Below are positions 11,335 to 23,382 of a stretch of 64,000 bases of DNA, in pieces. The stretch is from Grifola frondosa (Eukaryota > Basidiomycota > Agaricomycetes > Polyporales > Grifolaceae). Position 1 is the stretch's first letter, and each line of letters starts with the position of its first letter. A program made the translations under genes and the position numbers. The stretch covers positions 620,001 through 684,000 of the forward strand of contig LUGG01000014.1 of the NCBI GenBank assembly GCA_001683735.1, given 5' to 3'. The notes below the pieces were generated by a model, which made no database searches, had not been told where the DNA came from, and worked only from the letters and a program-made list of their open reading frames with translations.

Positions 11335-13225
11335 GGCGATGCGCATGCCAACATAGTATGTGGTAAATAGTTGAGTGCCGTAATATCTTGTAGCGTTGAC
11401 TGTATCTCCCATATTGTGCTAAATATTTATCCATGGAATGAGAAACAATCTTGTACCTATGCGCAGCATATATGTTTTCATCAAGTTTTTCGACTGATAC
11501 GGGAGGTCGTGTTCTGATGAGGAAGCAACACCAGCAGCCAATAATGGTTATAGAAGTGCGTGCCATATTTAATCCGGAAAATGAATTACTTGCTCACATA
11601 GGCTCACATGCTTGGGCGCACAACCTACACAAAATCCGCGTTCCTCGCAGAACTCGCTTCCTCTTAAAACTCAGACGACAGCGTGCTTAGCTCGGTTATA
11701 TAATCCATTCCACGGTTGAGGCCCCGGTGGGAAGCAGTCGACGACCTGACCGTGAGATTCCTGGGACTCGGCATCAGCATCGGACTTGCAACAGGTTGGT
11801 CAACTGTGAAGATACGTCGCTTCTTTCATCACGCATGCATGCGAGAGGCAAGTGCCTTATATCGTCATCGAACTCTTGTGGGAGTGCTTCACGATGTTGC
11901 TATGTTTGGTGTCGCACAGTCGTACCGGAGCATGGTCACCAGGTGTACAATCCGAACAGATAGTGTTCTAGATTCGCCTAATCAATCAGGTAAGGTACAA
12001 TGAAGATGTCCAGCAAACTGCGGACTAACGATTAGTTTTAAGGGCACAGCTAGGATGATCGCACCATGGTCCACGAGCAAGTAGCAAGGCCACACATATC
12101 CGAATGCGGATAATTCTCCTAGGATCCCTACGCCAAAAAGCAGGGAAGATGCGGCTCGGCGTCCTGTTGCGGAATACGGTGATGGCGATGATCGAGGATG
12201 AAGCTTCAAGCACAGGCAGGCAATGTGGTGTTCACACCCCAAAATTGCCGGATGGAGGAATTTAATAAACCGATGAGGTGGGTTATTGTAGAGGCTCATA
12301 GATATCACCTGGAAAAGAAGTCGAAGCGGAAGCAATCGAAAATTCATACCGCCATGAAGCATAAAATATGCGCACAGGAGCGGACCTAGCAAGAGGACCA
12401 CAGGATCATAGCTCTTCTGGCATCGCTTGGTCGTTACTACTAACATCGACTAACATGACCTGGTATTGTTCGTGCATGCCTCCGATCGATCTGACAGATC
12501 ATGTCCTGGCACTAACGGGAGAAAATTGTGCCCAGATGCTATGGCCCACAGGTGGCTTGACGACGGTCTGGAGACGAATTTGTATTCCCGGATTGGATAC
12601 CGTCCGCCACCGGGATGCCACATCAGATCTACAGAATATACATTTATTTGGAGCTCCTCCCGCATTGCTGACATGAGGATTAGCCTTTTGCCTTTGTCGC
12701 CGGCGACGGAACGGAATGGCTGCGCAAGAAATGCAGTGTCGGTGTCCAGGCTCGGGGAGGGTTGTTAGAAGGATGATGAGGGTGGATCCAGGTGCATGAG
12801 GAAGAAGTTCGATGATGGAAAAGGTTGGTGTTCCTGCACCCCGGAAGTTCCATTTTGGTGCATGCCTGAAGATCGCCCCGATTATTCGCTTGGCGCTCTG
12901 CATCCTCTTCTCGTGCATTACGGACATTATGGATGAACGTGAGCCCCATAAACCGTCGCGGTAAGCGCGTTTGTATATGGTATAGTAACGCCGCCGTATC
13001 GATGAAGGGGCCGAGACACTGGGGAGAGCTGGCACGAGCAGGCGCGCACGAACACACAAGGGAGCCGAGCGGGTAAACCGAGAATGCAGGCTTGGAAGAT
13101 GCCATCATGTTACTAAGGTCTGGCACCGGCCAAAATATCATAAAGCATGCGGCTGGCCAAAATAGCCTTCTCAACGGTGCCCGTATGCATGCTTCTCGAA
13201 GGCCTTCTGGTATCTCCTTGAAGCT
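11335..13225. other. No supported gene
   Basis: The longest ORFs are on the minus strand (11982-12446 and 12680-13246). The first is hydrophobic (GVGILGELSAFGYVWPCYLLVDHG) with an ATGRR motif that faintly recalls wax-synthase-like O-acyltransferases. I could not build a spliced model and do not claim one. The right end is the promoter of the DUF6534 gene. Confidence 0.35.
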
Positions 13226-15327
13226 ATGGCTGGTCCAGTTGTCCACTTAGACAGCACTCTTGGGCCTATCCTCATTGGAATAGCCCTTGGTTGGGTGTAC
13301 GCCCATCCTCTCTCTCGAGGTCATCTACGCAGCTGAGATTCGTGTTCTTCCAGCTTCTACGCATGTACTTGTGGCCAGACTGGGTACTATTTTCGGAAAT
13401 ACCCCAATGATCGTCGTTTCCTGAAATTCTTGGTACGTTGCTCAATAAACCTGGGGTATCATTATCTCATATCACACGAGCATAGGTGCTAGTTATGTGG
13501 TCCGTGTAGCATTGCTTTCCACTGGGCTCTGTCGCACTGATGCCGTCCTTAGGTTTTTCGATACCGTCACAATGATGCTAGAGACCCAGGTAAAACCCCA
13601 AGCGATGTAATCTATTGAAAGACACTGACGTATCCCCAAGTTCTTCTGGTATATTGTGATAGAGCATCATGGTGATAGCTCAGGCATCCCTCTCGTACCT
13701 AAGTAAGTCTCTTTATTTCTCAATGGAGGTCGATGATTGAGGCGTCGGGTTGTAATGTATAGTTCGTTTGTTGTGAGTTCTCATCACTGCTGACTCGTGT
13801 CCGCTTATCTCACCCCATGCACCATCGAGGCCGCATTCTTTTTCATCGTGAGCCATCGTTGTTATTTCTATGTTGTCATGCACATTCTCAAAAATCTCAG
13901 TCGCTTTCAAATTGCGTCGTGCAATGGTTGGCATTTCAGTTGTTTTCATTGCGGTGTCATTGGCGCTGACGGTTTCGTCGTAGTTACTTCATGTTCAATA
14001 TATGGAGGTGTACGAATATTCCTCGATGCTGTCTTGGAATAACTAATAATCATCTTTTCCAGTGCTAGACAACAGATGGTATCGATTGCCAGCCACCACC
14101 TTTGGAGTATGTCTGGAATCATGATTACCATAATTATCTACCTCACATTCTATCTCAGATCTGCCTGGCGCTGACGGCGCTCGGTAAGTCACGAAGTCGT
14201 AGCCTCCCATTCTCCGCTCATTTCATTTCTCCTGTTAGCTGGCGGTATGGGTACGTTGGATCCGTTCACCCTGCATCGATATCAGATACGGAAGCTAACA
14301 TTCTCTGTGAAAGGCACGGTGAAGTGTTTGTGAGTCGACAGTATTGTTTATCGACCCGAACTACTGACTTATCTTCAATAGCCAGGACAGCAGAGATATA
14401 ACAGTCGTCCTCAACACCGCTGAGGTATGCAAGATCATTCATATTCAGCAGGCGAACTTCATGAGTTTTCTCCCTTAGATCCCTGCATCGGTGCAGCAGG
14501 TCGCTTCCATCATCGCCGACGCTTATATCAGCATCTCACTGTGTCTGATTTTACGGGACCGACATACCGGATTTAAGCAGTGAGATTCTGCTAGTATCTC
14601 TTCCATGTGATGTTCGTTGACCGCGACGCTCGTGCGGCAGAACAAATACGCTCCTCAGCAAGCTTGCGACATATGCTATTAACCGTGGCCTGTTGACTTC
14701 GTGCGTAATGCTGCACACATGCACGTATCTACCGCACTGATAATGATATTAATGCAGCACAATACAGCTTCTCCATCTTTTAACTGTAAGTCGTTTGCTA
14801 TTGGGAATTTAGTATGTTTCGATGACCAGTTGGTTAGTATCTTGGGACTCTTGGGCAGGTGGTAATGATCTGGATGGTGTTCCACGTTCCCGGCAGTAAA
14901 GGTGCGCCACCGAGTGTTGTTCTTATAGCTTTGGACATTAACCTACCTTCGGCCATCAGTGTACGCGAACTCATTGCTCGCCGTGTACGTCTCTGACTTT
15001 CAGCACATTTCTTCCCATATCTAACCCCCTTTCCCCAGCCTCAACGTCCGTCGGCACCTGCGAGAGGGCACAGGCTCGATCAAGGAGGTCACATCCAATA
15101 CGTTGGAGCTGGTCAATTTGCAATCCCAGCCTAACGTCTTCACGCGGTGCGTGCAGCCCTACTGCAGCTGCGCGGTTTCTGACATCGCTAACAGCCACGA
15201 GGACCCTCTCAGGTCCAAGGCCGATGCGCAGCTGAGCCAGATCATGTTCACCACAGAAGTCTACCGCGACGATGGCCATAGCGACCCACCATCGCGCGAG
15301 GACGACACGAAAGCTATCACGGAGTAG
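13226..15327 (+). CDS. DUF6534-family seven-helix membrane protein, copy 1
   Basis: Twenty small exons join in phase to an intact 349-residue protein: 13226-13296, 13354-13432, 13486-13499, 13553-13589, 13641-13702, 13763-13772, 13830-13847, 13901-13926, 13984-14030, 14063-14106, 14159-14183, 14239-14250, 14314-14329, 14382-14424, 14479-14579, 14641-14700, 14758-14785, 14859-14901, 14960-14984, 15039-15327. Landmarks are HLDSTLGPILIGIALGW, FYACTCGQTGYYFRKYPNDR, EIPASVQQVASIIADAYI, TNTLLSKLATYAINRGLLTS and YANSLLAVLNVRRHLRE, with a hydrophilic C-tail. This is the layout of DUF6534, a multipass family expanded in Agaricomycetes and without known function. The micro-exon pattern is confirmed by the paralog at 37966-39932, in which the same exons occur at nearly the same sizes. 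The 32-nt intron 14031-14062 is unusually short. Confidence 0.85.
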
Positions 15328-15426
15328 TGTCTCCCGCACTGTGGCTGCTAGTCGACTCTTGCACCGCTTGCTGCGCACCATCACCTCGCCCATCTTCATT
15401 TTATATCTTGCATCAAGTTGATAAGC

Positions 15427-17633
15427 TCAGTTCGATGTTTTAATGTCACTTTCCCTCTCGTCATATATTAGTTCATAATGATCGGTGTGCTGTGAAGATG
15501 GTGCTTTTGTGGGGAGCTCCCTCAATGAGAATAAGTCTGGACCCCGCTTGCAGTGGCGAGAGTCCTTCAGAAAATGTGCATAATATCCATACATCATGTC
15601 TGGCTCATCTCCTCGCCACTCTTTGGCAAGAAGTGCCTGAATCCCAAATAGGACAGCATCTCTAGCGATATCCACACTTTGGCTACTTTGTCTGCCCAAT
15701 TCATGTTCGCGACTGCAGACTGGTCGACAGGAAGCTTGCTGCTTCGTCGACCGTAGGTGGTCAATTCAGGTGACATTGTTATCACACAATAATGCTAACA
15801 CACCTAACCAATTGGCCATGCTGCTTGCCCCATATAAGCCCGAAGAAGAGCATCGTCGAGAGACTTGAAACTATGACGGCGCCGAAGATAGACCCAAGGA
15901 CTGGTTTGGCCCAGGGCTCAGTACTTTGCATACACAGTGCGAGCAGTGCCACCAGAAACGCGATCAAGGACCAAAAAAGAGAGACGATCGGGATGGCGAG
16001 GAAGCAAGATAGGACGATAAGGTCACCGTCCACCTCAGTCTGCGTCTCTTCAGAAGCCCAAGTGCGTGTGTGGTTCATGTACTTGATCTACAAGGAACAA
16101 AAAGTCCTTTAGTACTTAATCACCTCGCATTTGATCGTACTTACGGCATCGATAACATCAACGTTCCTCTTCGGGCGGTGCTGCCAGATGTGGTGCACAC
16201 CGGAAGCAACGCTGAGAACCGCGAAGACGGAGGAAACCAACGATGCTGTAGTCTGGAGCTTGTTGATTCCCTAGTATTCAAAGAAAAGCCTGTTCAAAAC
16301 CTTTCGCGGGATGTGACATTGTGCATACAGGGATCTGCTGGAATGCTATATTGGCGCTGCATAGTGTTCTTTAGTCCAGATACATTGCAAACGACAGACA
16401 AGCACTCACACTGTGAAAACTACTGCCTTTGCAACCCATTCAGCATTATATGCAAACATTGAGCTGGCGACTTACCAACAGATTGGTATCTGAGAATGAC
16501 CGCTTCCCAAATTAGCGGCATTCACGAATAAATGGGAAGTTACACGAACCTCCCCACTCCGCCAAACAGTTATTGATGAATTTTCGGAATTCAAATACAC
16601 GTACGCCCCGGTTGTCGCGAATTCTCACCAAGCGTGCATCGTACATCTTATGTACACCAACAAATATCACTGTCAAGAGCCACTCCGCCGCGGCCGAAAT
16701 CCACGATCGTTCTCGTTTGGTGTACTTTCGGCGCCAATCCCAACGTGAGCAGTGGCTAACACGTACGCGTGCACCTTCGATGGTGTACAATGTATTGGCA
16801 GTATGCCGAATTAGAACTGGTATGGCTTCAAGATCAGTCTCAGTGGCACCTACAGCACAATTGGTATGAGTAACGCTTAGCTACAACATAACACGAACAT
16901 ACGTTTAAGATCTCTATACAATTGCACTAGGCGTTCTATTTGCATGAGCTTGAAGGGAAAAACTGTCTCCTGTTGTTCGAGCACAGCCTCTGCAATACGG
17001 TCAGGCGGATGAGAACAACGATGTTTACATAGATAGCCATGAGTCGTACCAGTCGTTGCATGAGCTAATGCGCTGAGGAAGAGTTTCACAGCATCGCGGG
17101 GTAATCTGTAGAGATGCATTGGGAATCTCTCGACGATCCACCAATATCGAATCGAATTCTGATCAATCACGAGGTCGGGATCACCTAGTCAACACAATTC
17201 GTGGTCACTTTCGGTACGAACATTGACTTAGACTATTACCTGGTTCACCCTCGCTAGCGAGGAGAACACACTTGCATTCGCGATGAGTGAAAAATATCGA
17301 ACTGTCCTCGTCGCTGGAAACTACCGCTTCCCAATCCGGGGGGATGTATTGCATCAGTTCGTCGTCTTCCAATATGTCAAGGTGATTCTGGAGCGTGTTC
17401 ATCACGGCCCTTAGCATGAAAGGGTCCTCCACATCATCTGAAGTGAGGATGCGATGTCCGTCATGGTAAAGGACAAAATATGGGTCACCGCTCAGGTGAA
17501 CATACTTGGTCCATTTATTCTCGACGCGGACCATGGGAGTTCCGCCGAGGCGAAGATTGACCTTCACCGTCGGCTCCGTCATCTTCTGGCGTTTCAAAGG
17601 TGTGCATTTCTTTGAGACTTTGCTGGAAGACAT
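15427..17633 (-). CDS. Agaricomycete WW-like/multi-TM membrane protein
   Basis: Nine exons (17633-17240, 17184-16903, 16849-16550, 16489-16476, 16426-16410, 16368-16329, 16270-16145, 16087-15804, 15712-15427, read right to left) give 580 residues. The N-terminal third has a short module (WTKYVHLSGDPYFVLYHDGH) that resembles the degenerate WW-like domain found in this lineage-specific family. A middle helical region (SIRYWWIVERFPMHLYRL; MYDARLVRIRDNRGVRVF) follows. Hydrophobic segments come next (TLCSANIAFQQIPGI; ASLVSSVFAVLSVASGVHHIW; AIPIVSLFWSLIAFLVALLAL; AVIVSSLSTMLFFGLIWG). The order is that of an uncharacterised Agaricomycete family usually annotated as WW-domain or hypothetical protein. 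Exons 4 and 5 are only 14 and 17 nt, yet all phases agree. It lies tail-to-tail with DUF6534 copy 1. Function unknown; a membrane location is inferred. Confidence 0.78.
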
Positions 17634-18132
17634 GAGAGTGATTGGGGTCAAAGCAGTGACAAGGAGCAATGATTCGGTGGTGAGGCGAGTTTGACTCTTC
17701 CTATAAGTAAGATAGAGAACAATAACGACTAGATTAGGTGAAGAGTTGGCTGTCAGTAGTGACAAGGGGCACGTGTGAACAACAGTCAACATACGTTGTT
17801 GATCCTTGTCGGTTCCACATCAATGATAGCGCCCGTTGACAACTGTCGTGCGTACAGAATAGGCAGGTGTAAAGCGTTGTATAGCTTATCTCAAGTAAAG
17901 TTGCCACGACGACTAGTCAAGCCACCCGACTCCATATATTAAGTGAATCGTGAAGTTGTGAGAAACGCCAGCACCAGTCAAAATTGACCACATTGATCAC
18001 ACAAACAAATTCTGGTGAGAAAAGATGGTTGTCACAGATTATTATGACGCACTAAAGCGGTCGACCTAAAAGTAGAAACTCGTCATACAAGCGTTAGTTC
18101 ACCAATCTCGATAACAAGGCCCGATGTCCACC
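17634..18132. other. Intergenic
   Basis: This is the promoter side of the WW-like gene and the 3' flank of the methionyl-tRNA synthetase gene. Nothing else was recognised. Confidence 0.5.
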
Positions 18133-20231
18133 TCAATCAGCCTTCTCATTTGTAGTCGTAAGGCTCGGAACCTCGAACAATCGAATTCCACGTTGCACCT
18201 GATTGAGGCCGGGTGAGCCGAACGCCGCGTACGCGAGGGTGCGCTGCTCCGCTGGTACGTCGAGCGCATTGAGAAGCAGCTCGGCTTTGGATGGCATGAA
18301 TGGTTGGAGAAGGATGCCGCATTGGCGGAGACATTCGAGTACAAGGGCCTGGACGTTTGATGTGACGTCCAAAGGCGTGTCTCGGTGCCAAGGCGTCGCC
18401 TGAGTGACGAGCATATTCGCCTACAAGGGAAAGATTGTTGGACACACGTCATTCGTGGAAAAGAAAGAGTCACTGACCTCTTGCAAAGCAGCGACAATGG
18501 TCTCTAGCGCATTCGCCACTTGCATGTTCTGCATATCTGATTCCACTGAGGGAGCTAGCGCGCTTAGAGAGGACAAAAGTGGTGATACAAGACCTTCGGC
18601 AGCGATTGACTGGGCTTCGGGACGCTCTCGCCCAGCTACGCGTTTCTCGATCTTGGCGGAGGTGATACGCATCAAGAGATTCCCGAGCAGCGAAATGATT
18701 TCCCTTGAATGTTTCTCAAGTTGTTCGTGGGACCAGTCTAAGACATCCGTTGGCATCTAACGTTTTAAGGTGCTGACATATAGAGTACACATACCGACGT
18801 CATCCTTGAATCGACCACCAACGCGTGCGAGGTAATATCGCACAAGGTCGATGCCGAACTCGTCGATGGCTTGGATAGGATCAGCGACGTTACCAACAGA
18901 TTTAGACATCTTCGCTCTGTTTACTGTCCAGTGAGAGTGAGCCAGCAGTCGCTTTGGAAGGGGAATATCTAGGGCTTGAAGCATTGCAGGGAAGTAGATC
19001 GCGTGGAAGCTCAACCACAATTTCAAGAAAAGTTCATACAACGACGTCAACAGAAAACTTACCGAAGGATGTCCTTGCCAATGATTTGTATATCTGGTGG
19101 CCAGCCACTTTCTAAGCCTTTGCCTCCATTCGCAGACCAAGGATATCCGATGGAAGACAAGTAGACGGTCAATGCATCAATCCACACGTAGATGGTATGT
19201 TCAGGGTCATTGGGTACAGGAATACCCCACGTCAAGCGAGACTTTGGTCGTGAAATGGACAAGTCCTCTAAGGGTTGTTGCAATGACGTTACGATATCCA
19301 CATGGTGCTGAGGAGGGTAAATCGCGTCTTCATGGGCTGTGAAGTGTGCAGCCAACGATGATGCAAATGATGACAGGCGGAACTTGTAATTCTCCTCATG
19401 CATCCATTCGACGCGCGAACCTGTTTCGGTCGAGATGTAGTATGCCTCTTCTTCAGAATCAGTCGGCGGGTCCACACGCGTAATTTGCTTGTCGGTATAG
19501 AAGCATTCATCAGAGACGGAGTACCATCCTTCATGTTGACCCTTGTAGATAAGACCCTTTGCATCTAGTAATCGCTGTAGAAGATATACGATCACGAAAC
19601 AATAACAACAGAGTATATGCATGTTCTCTTACCCAAAGGTGTTGCACGGCATCACAATGTTCGCGCTCAGTCGTCCGAGTGAATCGCGTAGAACTAACGT
19701 TCGCCTTTTTTGAGAGGTTCTACCTTGGTATGATAATTAATAATACTTCAATGATGAAAGCCAAACATAACACACACGGAAATGTTGACTGAGTTCATCA
19801 CAGAATGCGAGGGGTTCCATATCTTTCGCTCTAGCGGCCTTCTGTATTTTTAAACCATGCTCATCGGTGCCCGTCACAAAGCGAACAGGTCTGTTTGGAT
19901 TTGAAATTTGAGCATAACGCGCAAAAATATCAGCCACCACCAATGAATGAAGGTGGCCAATATGAGGCACTATTGCGAAGTGGAGATGAGTTTACAATCT
20001 CTCAGACATCACGTCAACTGATTGTTCGGACCATAGAGAGCCCTAACATAGCTGGAAGATGACTGAACAACCGACATCAAAAGAACCCTCCGACGCACCT
20101 GAATTGGGATAAAATATGGGAGTGGTGATATAGTAAGGTTTTACAACATCGTTGGCGGCAGTTGTTAGAGCGCGACTTCGTTGATAAGACACGCGTCGAA
20201 CAAGAAAGCAAGCACGATGAAGACTATGCAT
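18133..20231 (-). CDS. MSM1: Mitochondrial methionyl-tRNA synthetase
   Basis: Seven exons (20231-20099, 19969-19776, 19719-19633, 19574-19063, 19009-18795, 18737-18478, 18420-18133) give 562 residues, the usual length for Msm1. The start MHSLHRACFLVRRVSYQRSR is a basic amphipathic mitochondrial presequence. The ATP-binding HIGH motif is PHIGHLHS (about residue 46) and the KMSKS loop is intact (about 342). The segment FVTGTDEHGLKIQ and the WIDAL motif (IYVWIDALTVYLS) fit class-Ia MetRS. There is no C-terminal tRNA-binding appendix, as expected of the organellar enzyme. It charges mitochondrial tRNA-Met with methionine. The gene faces away from auxilin, and the two share a 340-bp intergenic promoter region. 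Confidence 0.95.
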
Positions 20232-20570
20232 CCTTAAAGAACATACACACAGCAGCAACGATACGAGAGCACCCGGATAACCAAGATACAGTAGAAAGAA
20301 ATACGATAATTAAGCACCCGAAAGTCTGAGCGGCACTCTCCGGTAAAATCACGGAGAGCCGGCCAAGTCCGACGGCTTCAATCCCCGCTGTGGCGGAGGG
20401 ACAGACTCGTACAGTGGTCCCAAGTTGTCGATGTTTCACCAACAGCTGGTGGTGATCGATATCCCTCGTAAACATCTCTCGACTGTCCCTCCAGCTACTT
20501 TCGACCTGCTGTATGCATAGTAATCCTGACCGCTGTAGCTGGCCTACCTAATTTCTGCCTCAATATCACC
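20232..20570. promoter_or_regulatory. Divergent promoter region MSM1 / auxilin with inverted repeat
   Basis: The segment separates two divergent start codons. It contains a perfect 7-bp inverted repeat CTCTCCG...CGGAGAG (20336-20342 and 20352-20358) with a 9-base loop. I see no TATA box. The repeat could be a regulator site, but nothing identifies the factor. Confidence 0.4.
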
Positions 20571-23382
20571 ATGTCTGACGCTTTTGCCGATCTGTGGAAC
20601 TCTACTGGCGCTGCGAAACCTGTTGAAGCTCCCCGAAAATTGGGCTCTATTACACCTGTCCTACCCGCCTCCAGGAACCCAAAGAATGATGTTTTTTCTA
20701 TGCTCGCAGCTTCTGGATCGTCTTCGTCCGTAAATTCACGTGCTATCACTCCGACGTATACAGGATCCTCGCCGTCTCTCGCGTCCAATCTACCTGCTAG
20801 GTCAACGCAGAAGCCCGTCAGTTCTGGGGGAGATGCGTTTAGTAACTTGCTTTCCGGCTCACTCGCTTCCAGCTCGACCAATGGTGCCCACATGACTATG
20901 GCCCAGCGAGCTGTGCAGGCAGAGAAGGAAAGGAAGGCTCAGATGCAAACACAGTCCAGTACGTTCGCGCACCCACCTTCTGCATCTTCCGCTTGGGATG
21001 GACTCGATGCACTGGGAAGTCGCTCGACCGTTCAAAGGCTGCCTGCCACTTCGTCGCGCCACGCAGAGGACGACGAGTGGAATTTCGGTTCACAGCCTGC
21101 TCCGGCAAAGACGACACTTCCAGCGGAGGATGATGATTGGGGACTCGGAGAGCTCACACTGCAACCATTGAAGAGCAAACCTATTCCTACGTCCAAGTCC
21201 GCAGCTTCGTCCCAACAGCTGAATGATCTACTAGAATTTGAGGAATTCACGTCTGCTTCCCCACACCCGCCAGCCCATTCACCATCACCATCTATACCTC
21301 GCTCTAATACACCTGGAGATTTTGATTTTGGCGACAGGGAGGACAGATTATTGGACGATAACGATTCTGATACCGAAGATGACATACTGGGTGCGCTGAG
21401 CAAACCGGTTGACAAGCTAACTCCTGTGAGTGATCATGTATCAACAGACTCAGCATATGTGTTCATCACCCTCGCAGAATCGCTCTGCACGCGCGTCGCC
21501 GGCACCCCACCCACCACAGTCCGGTCAGCGTTCCCGTGCTGTCTCGCCGCCGCCGCATATCGTTGGACAGATCGTCGAAATGGGCTTCTTCCCCGCAACA
21601 AGCCCGCGTCGCGCTCGCATCTACCGATACTGGTCTAGATGTCCAGGCTGCATTGGAGATACTCTTAGCGAATGGAGCAGGTGCCCACTCACCCGCACCA
21701 GAGGAACCGCGAGACGGAGCTCGCGCTCCGACGCGTGAACCAGGGCACGAGCGATATTACGAGTCGGACGAGGAGGAAGTCGCTCACCCACACCGCTCTC
21801 AGGCCCAGCCCAGCCGACCAAGCGCACAGAGACGCTTCCGTGAGCAGCCCGCAAAAGAGGTCGCGCAGGCTACATCAGATACCCAGCGGCAACTCCAGGA
21901 GCATGCAGACAAGCTCCTCGCACAAGCGAGCGAGATCGGGCTGACCGTGTTCAATCGTGCGAATGCATTTTGGAAGGAGGGCAAGGAGCGGGTGCAGAAG
22001 GCGTACGAGGAGCGTGCTGCTGCCACTGCTTCGTCCAGAGCAGCACCAGGAGCTGACGGCTCGCGCCGTAATACAAAGCCCAAGTGGATGGCGGACGTCG
22101 TCGACCATGAGAATGATGATCCTGCTTTGCATGATGGCGTGCAGGGAGTGTTCAACGATGATCATGAGGCGCACCCTTCTAGCCGGTCTCGTGCGAGATT
22201 CTCTGGATCTCAGACTCAAGAATCCCAATCCGCACCCGAGCCATTAGGGTCGAGAGTAAAGACTGGAAATCTCTTTTCAGATGATCCCCAGCGGTGTACG
22301 TATCACCATTCCGGCGAAAGACGCCATCACGAAACCAAGCCCCCGCTTCTTCCTCTTCCTCTAGCCCAGCACCTCGTGTTTCCTCTCCGGTTCCGCTCAT
22401 CCAGCGAAAAACTGTTTCCGCCACGCCTTCTGAGATCGCAGACTCTGCGAAACAAAAGGCAGCAGGCACAGAGATGTTCAAGCTCGGTAGGTACGCGGAG
22501 GCGGAGACGCTGTACTCGGTGGCGATCGCTGCCCTACCTGATACCCACCTCCTACTCGTGCCGCTGTACAACAACCGCGCGCTAACGCGCTTGAAGACGG
22601 GTGAGCACACTGGCGCGATCGAGGACTGCACCGCGGCGATCGGCCTCATCGGTGCGTCGTACCACCCCGCGCGGGAGGCGAAGATCACGAGGAGGACGAG
22701 GGCGCAGGCGTCGACCTCGCGGATGGGCTGCTTAAGGCGCTCCGGCGGCGCGCGGAGGCGTACGAGGGCCGGGAGAAGTGGGATGCGGCGAGGCAGGACT
22801 GGGAGGCGATCGCTGCAGCGGAGTGGGCGGGCAAGGCGCGTACTGAGGCAGTGATGGGCGCGGGGCGCTGTCGGCGGATGCTCTCGTCAAACGTAAACAC
22901 TGGCGCGTCGTCCCCCGCGCCCGTCCCTCCAGCCCCGAAGCCGAAGCCCCAGCGGAAGCGTGTGCCGACGCCGCCGTGGAGGCGCTTAATCGGGTGCGCT
23001 CGGCAAACCAGGCCGCGGAGGCAGAGGACCAGGAGCGGTACGAGCTGAAGGACGGCGTGGACGCGCGGCTGAGCGCGTGGAAGGGTGGGAAGGAGACGAA
23101 CATTCGCGCGCTCATCGCGAGCTTGGAAATGGTGCTGTGGCCGGAGCTCGGCTGGCAGAAGGTCGGGATGCACGAACTCGTTACGCCCGCACAGGTGAAG
23201 ATACGATATACGAAGGCCATTGCTAAACTTCACCCGGATAAGGTGCGTCAGGTCTGTCTGCATTGGAGGTATGCTGACCGGGTTGTTAGTTGAACGTGCA
23301 TAATACGACGCTAGAGCAGAGGATGATTGCAAACGGAGTTTTTGGGTCTTTGAACGATGCATGGAACGCTTTCAAGCAATAG
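20571..23382 (+). CDS. SWA2: Auxilin-like clathrin uncoating factor (UBA-TPR-J)
   Basis: Three exons (20571-21425, 21478-23242, 23290-23382) encode the Swa2/auxilin order. Clathrin-binding type Asp/Phe/Trp boxes come first (AFADLWNS, DDEWNFGS, DDDWGLGEL). A UBA domain follows (HIVGQIVEMGFF then QQARVALASTDTGLDVQAAL), then TPRs (AGTEMFKLGRYAEAETLYSV; YNNRALTRLKTG) and a C-terminal J domain with HPDK split by the last intron. The protein recruits Hsc70 to strip clathrin from vesicles. The frame shifts by one base at four places in exon 2: near CCCC at 21591-21594 (one base too many), CCCC at 22286-22289, about 22687, and CCCC at 22933-22950 (one base short each). The corrected length is exactly 905 codons, which favours sequence error over a pseudogene. 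Confidence 0.85.

Noticed and set aside
11982..13246. Possible wax-synthase-like O-acyltransferase on the minus strand
   Set aside because: Only faint motif resemblance (ATGRR and a hydrophobic stretch); no phase-consistent exon set and no FWGRRWH core seen.
13901..13983. A strongly hydrophobic reading (AMVGISVVFIAVSLALTV) suggesting a transmembrane exon and a frameshift in DUF6534 copy 1
   Set aside because: It lies in an intron (13927-13983). The paralog at 37966-39932 has the same donor and acceptor but unrelated sequence there, and both join as VVQCYF / IVQCYF in phase.
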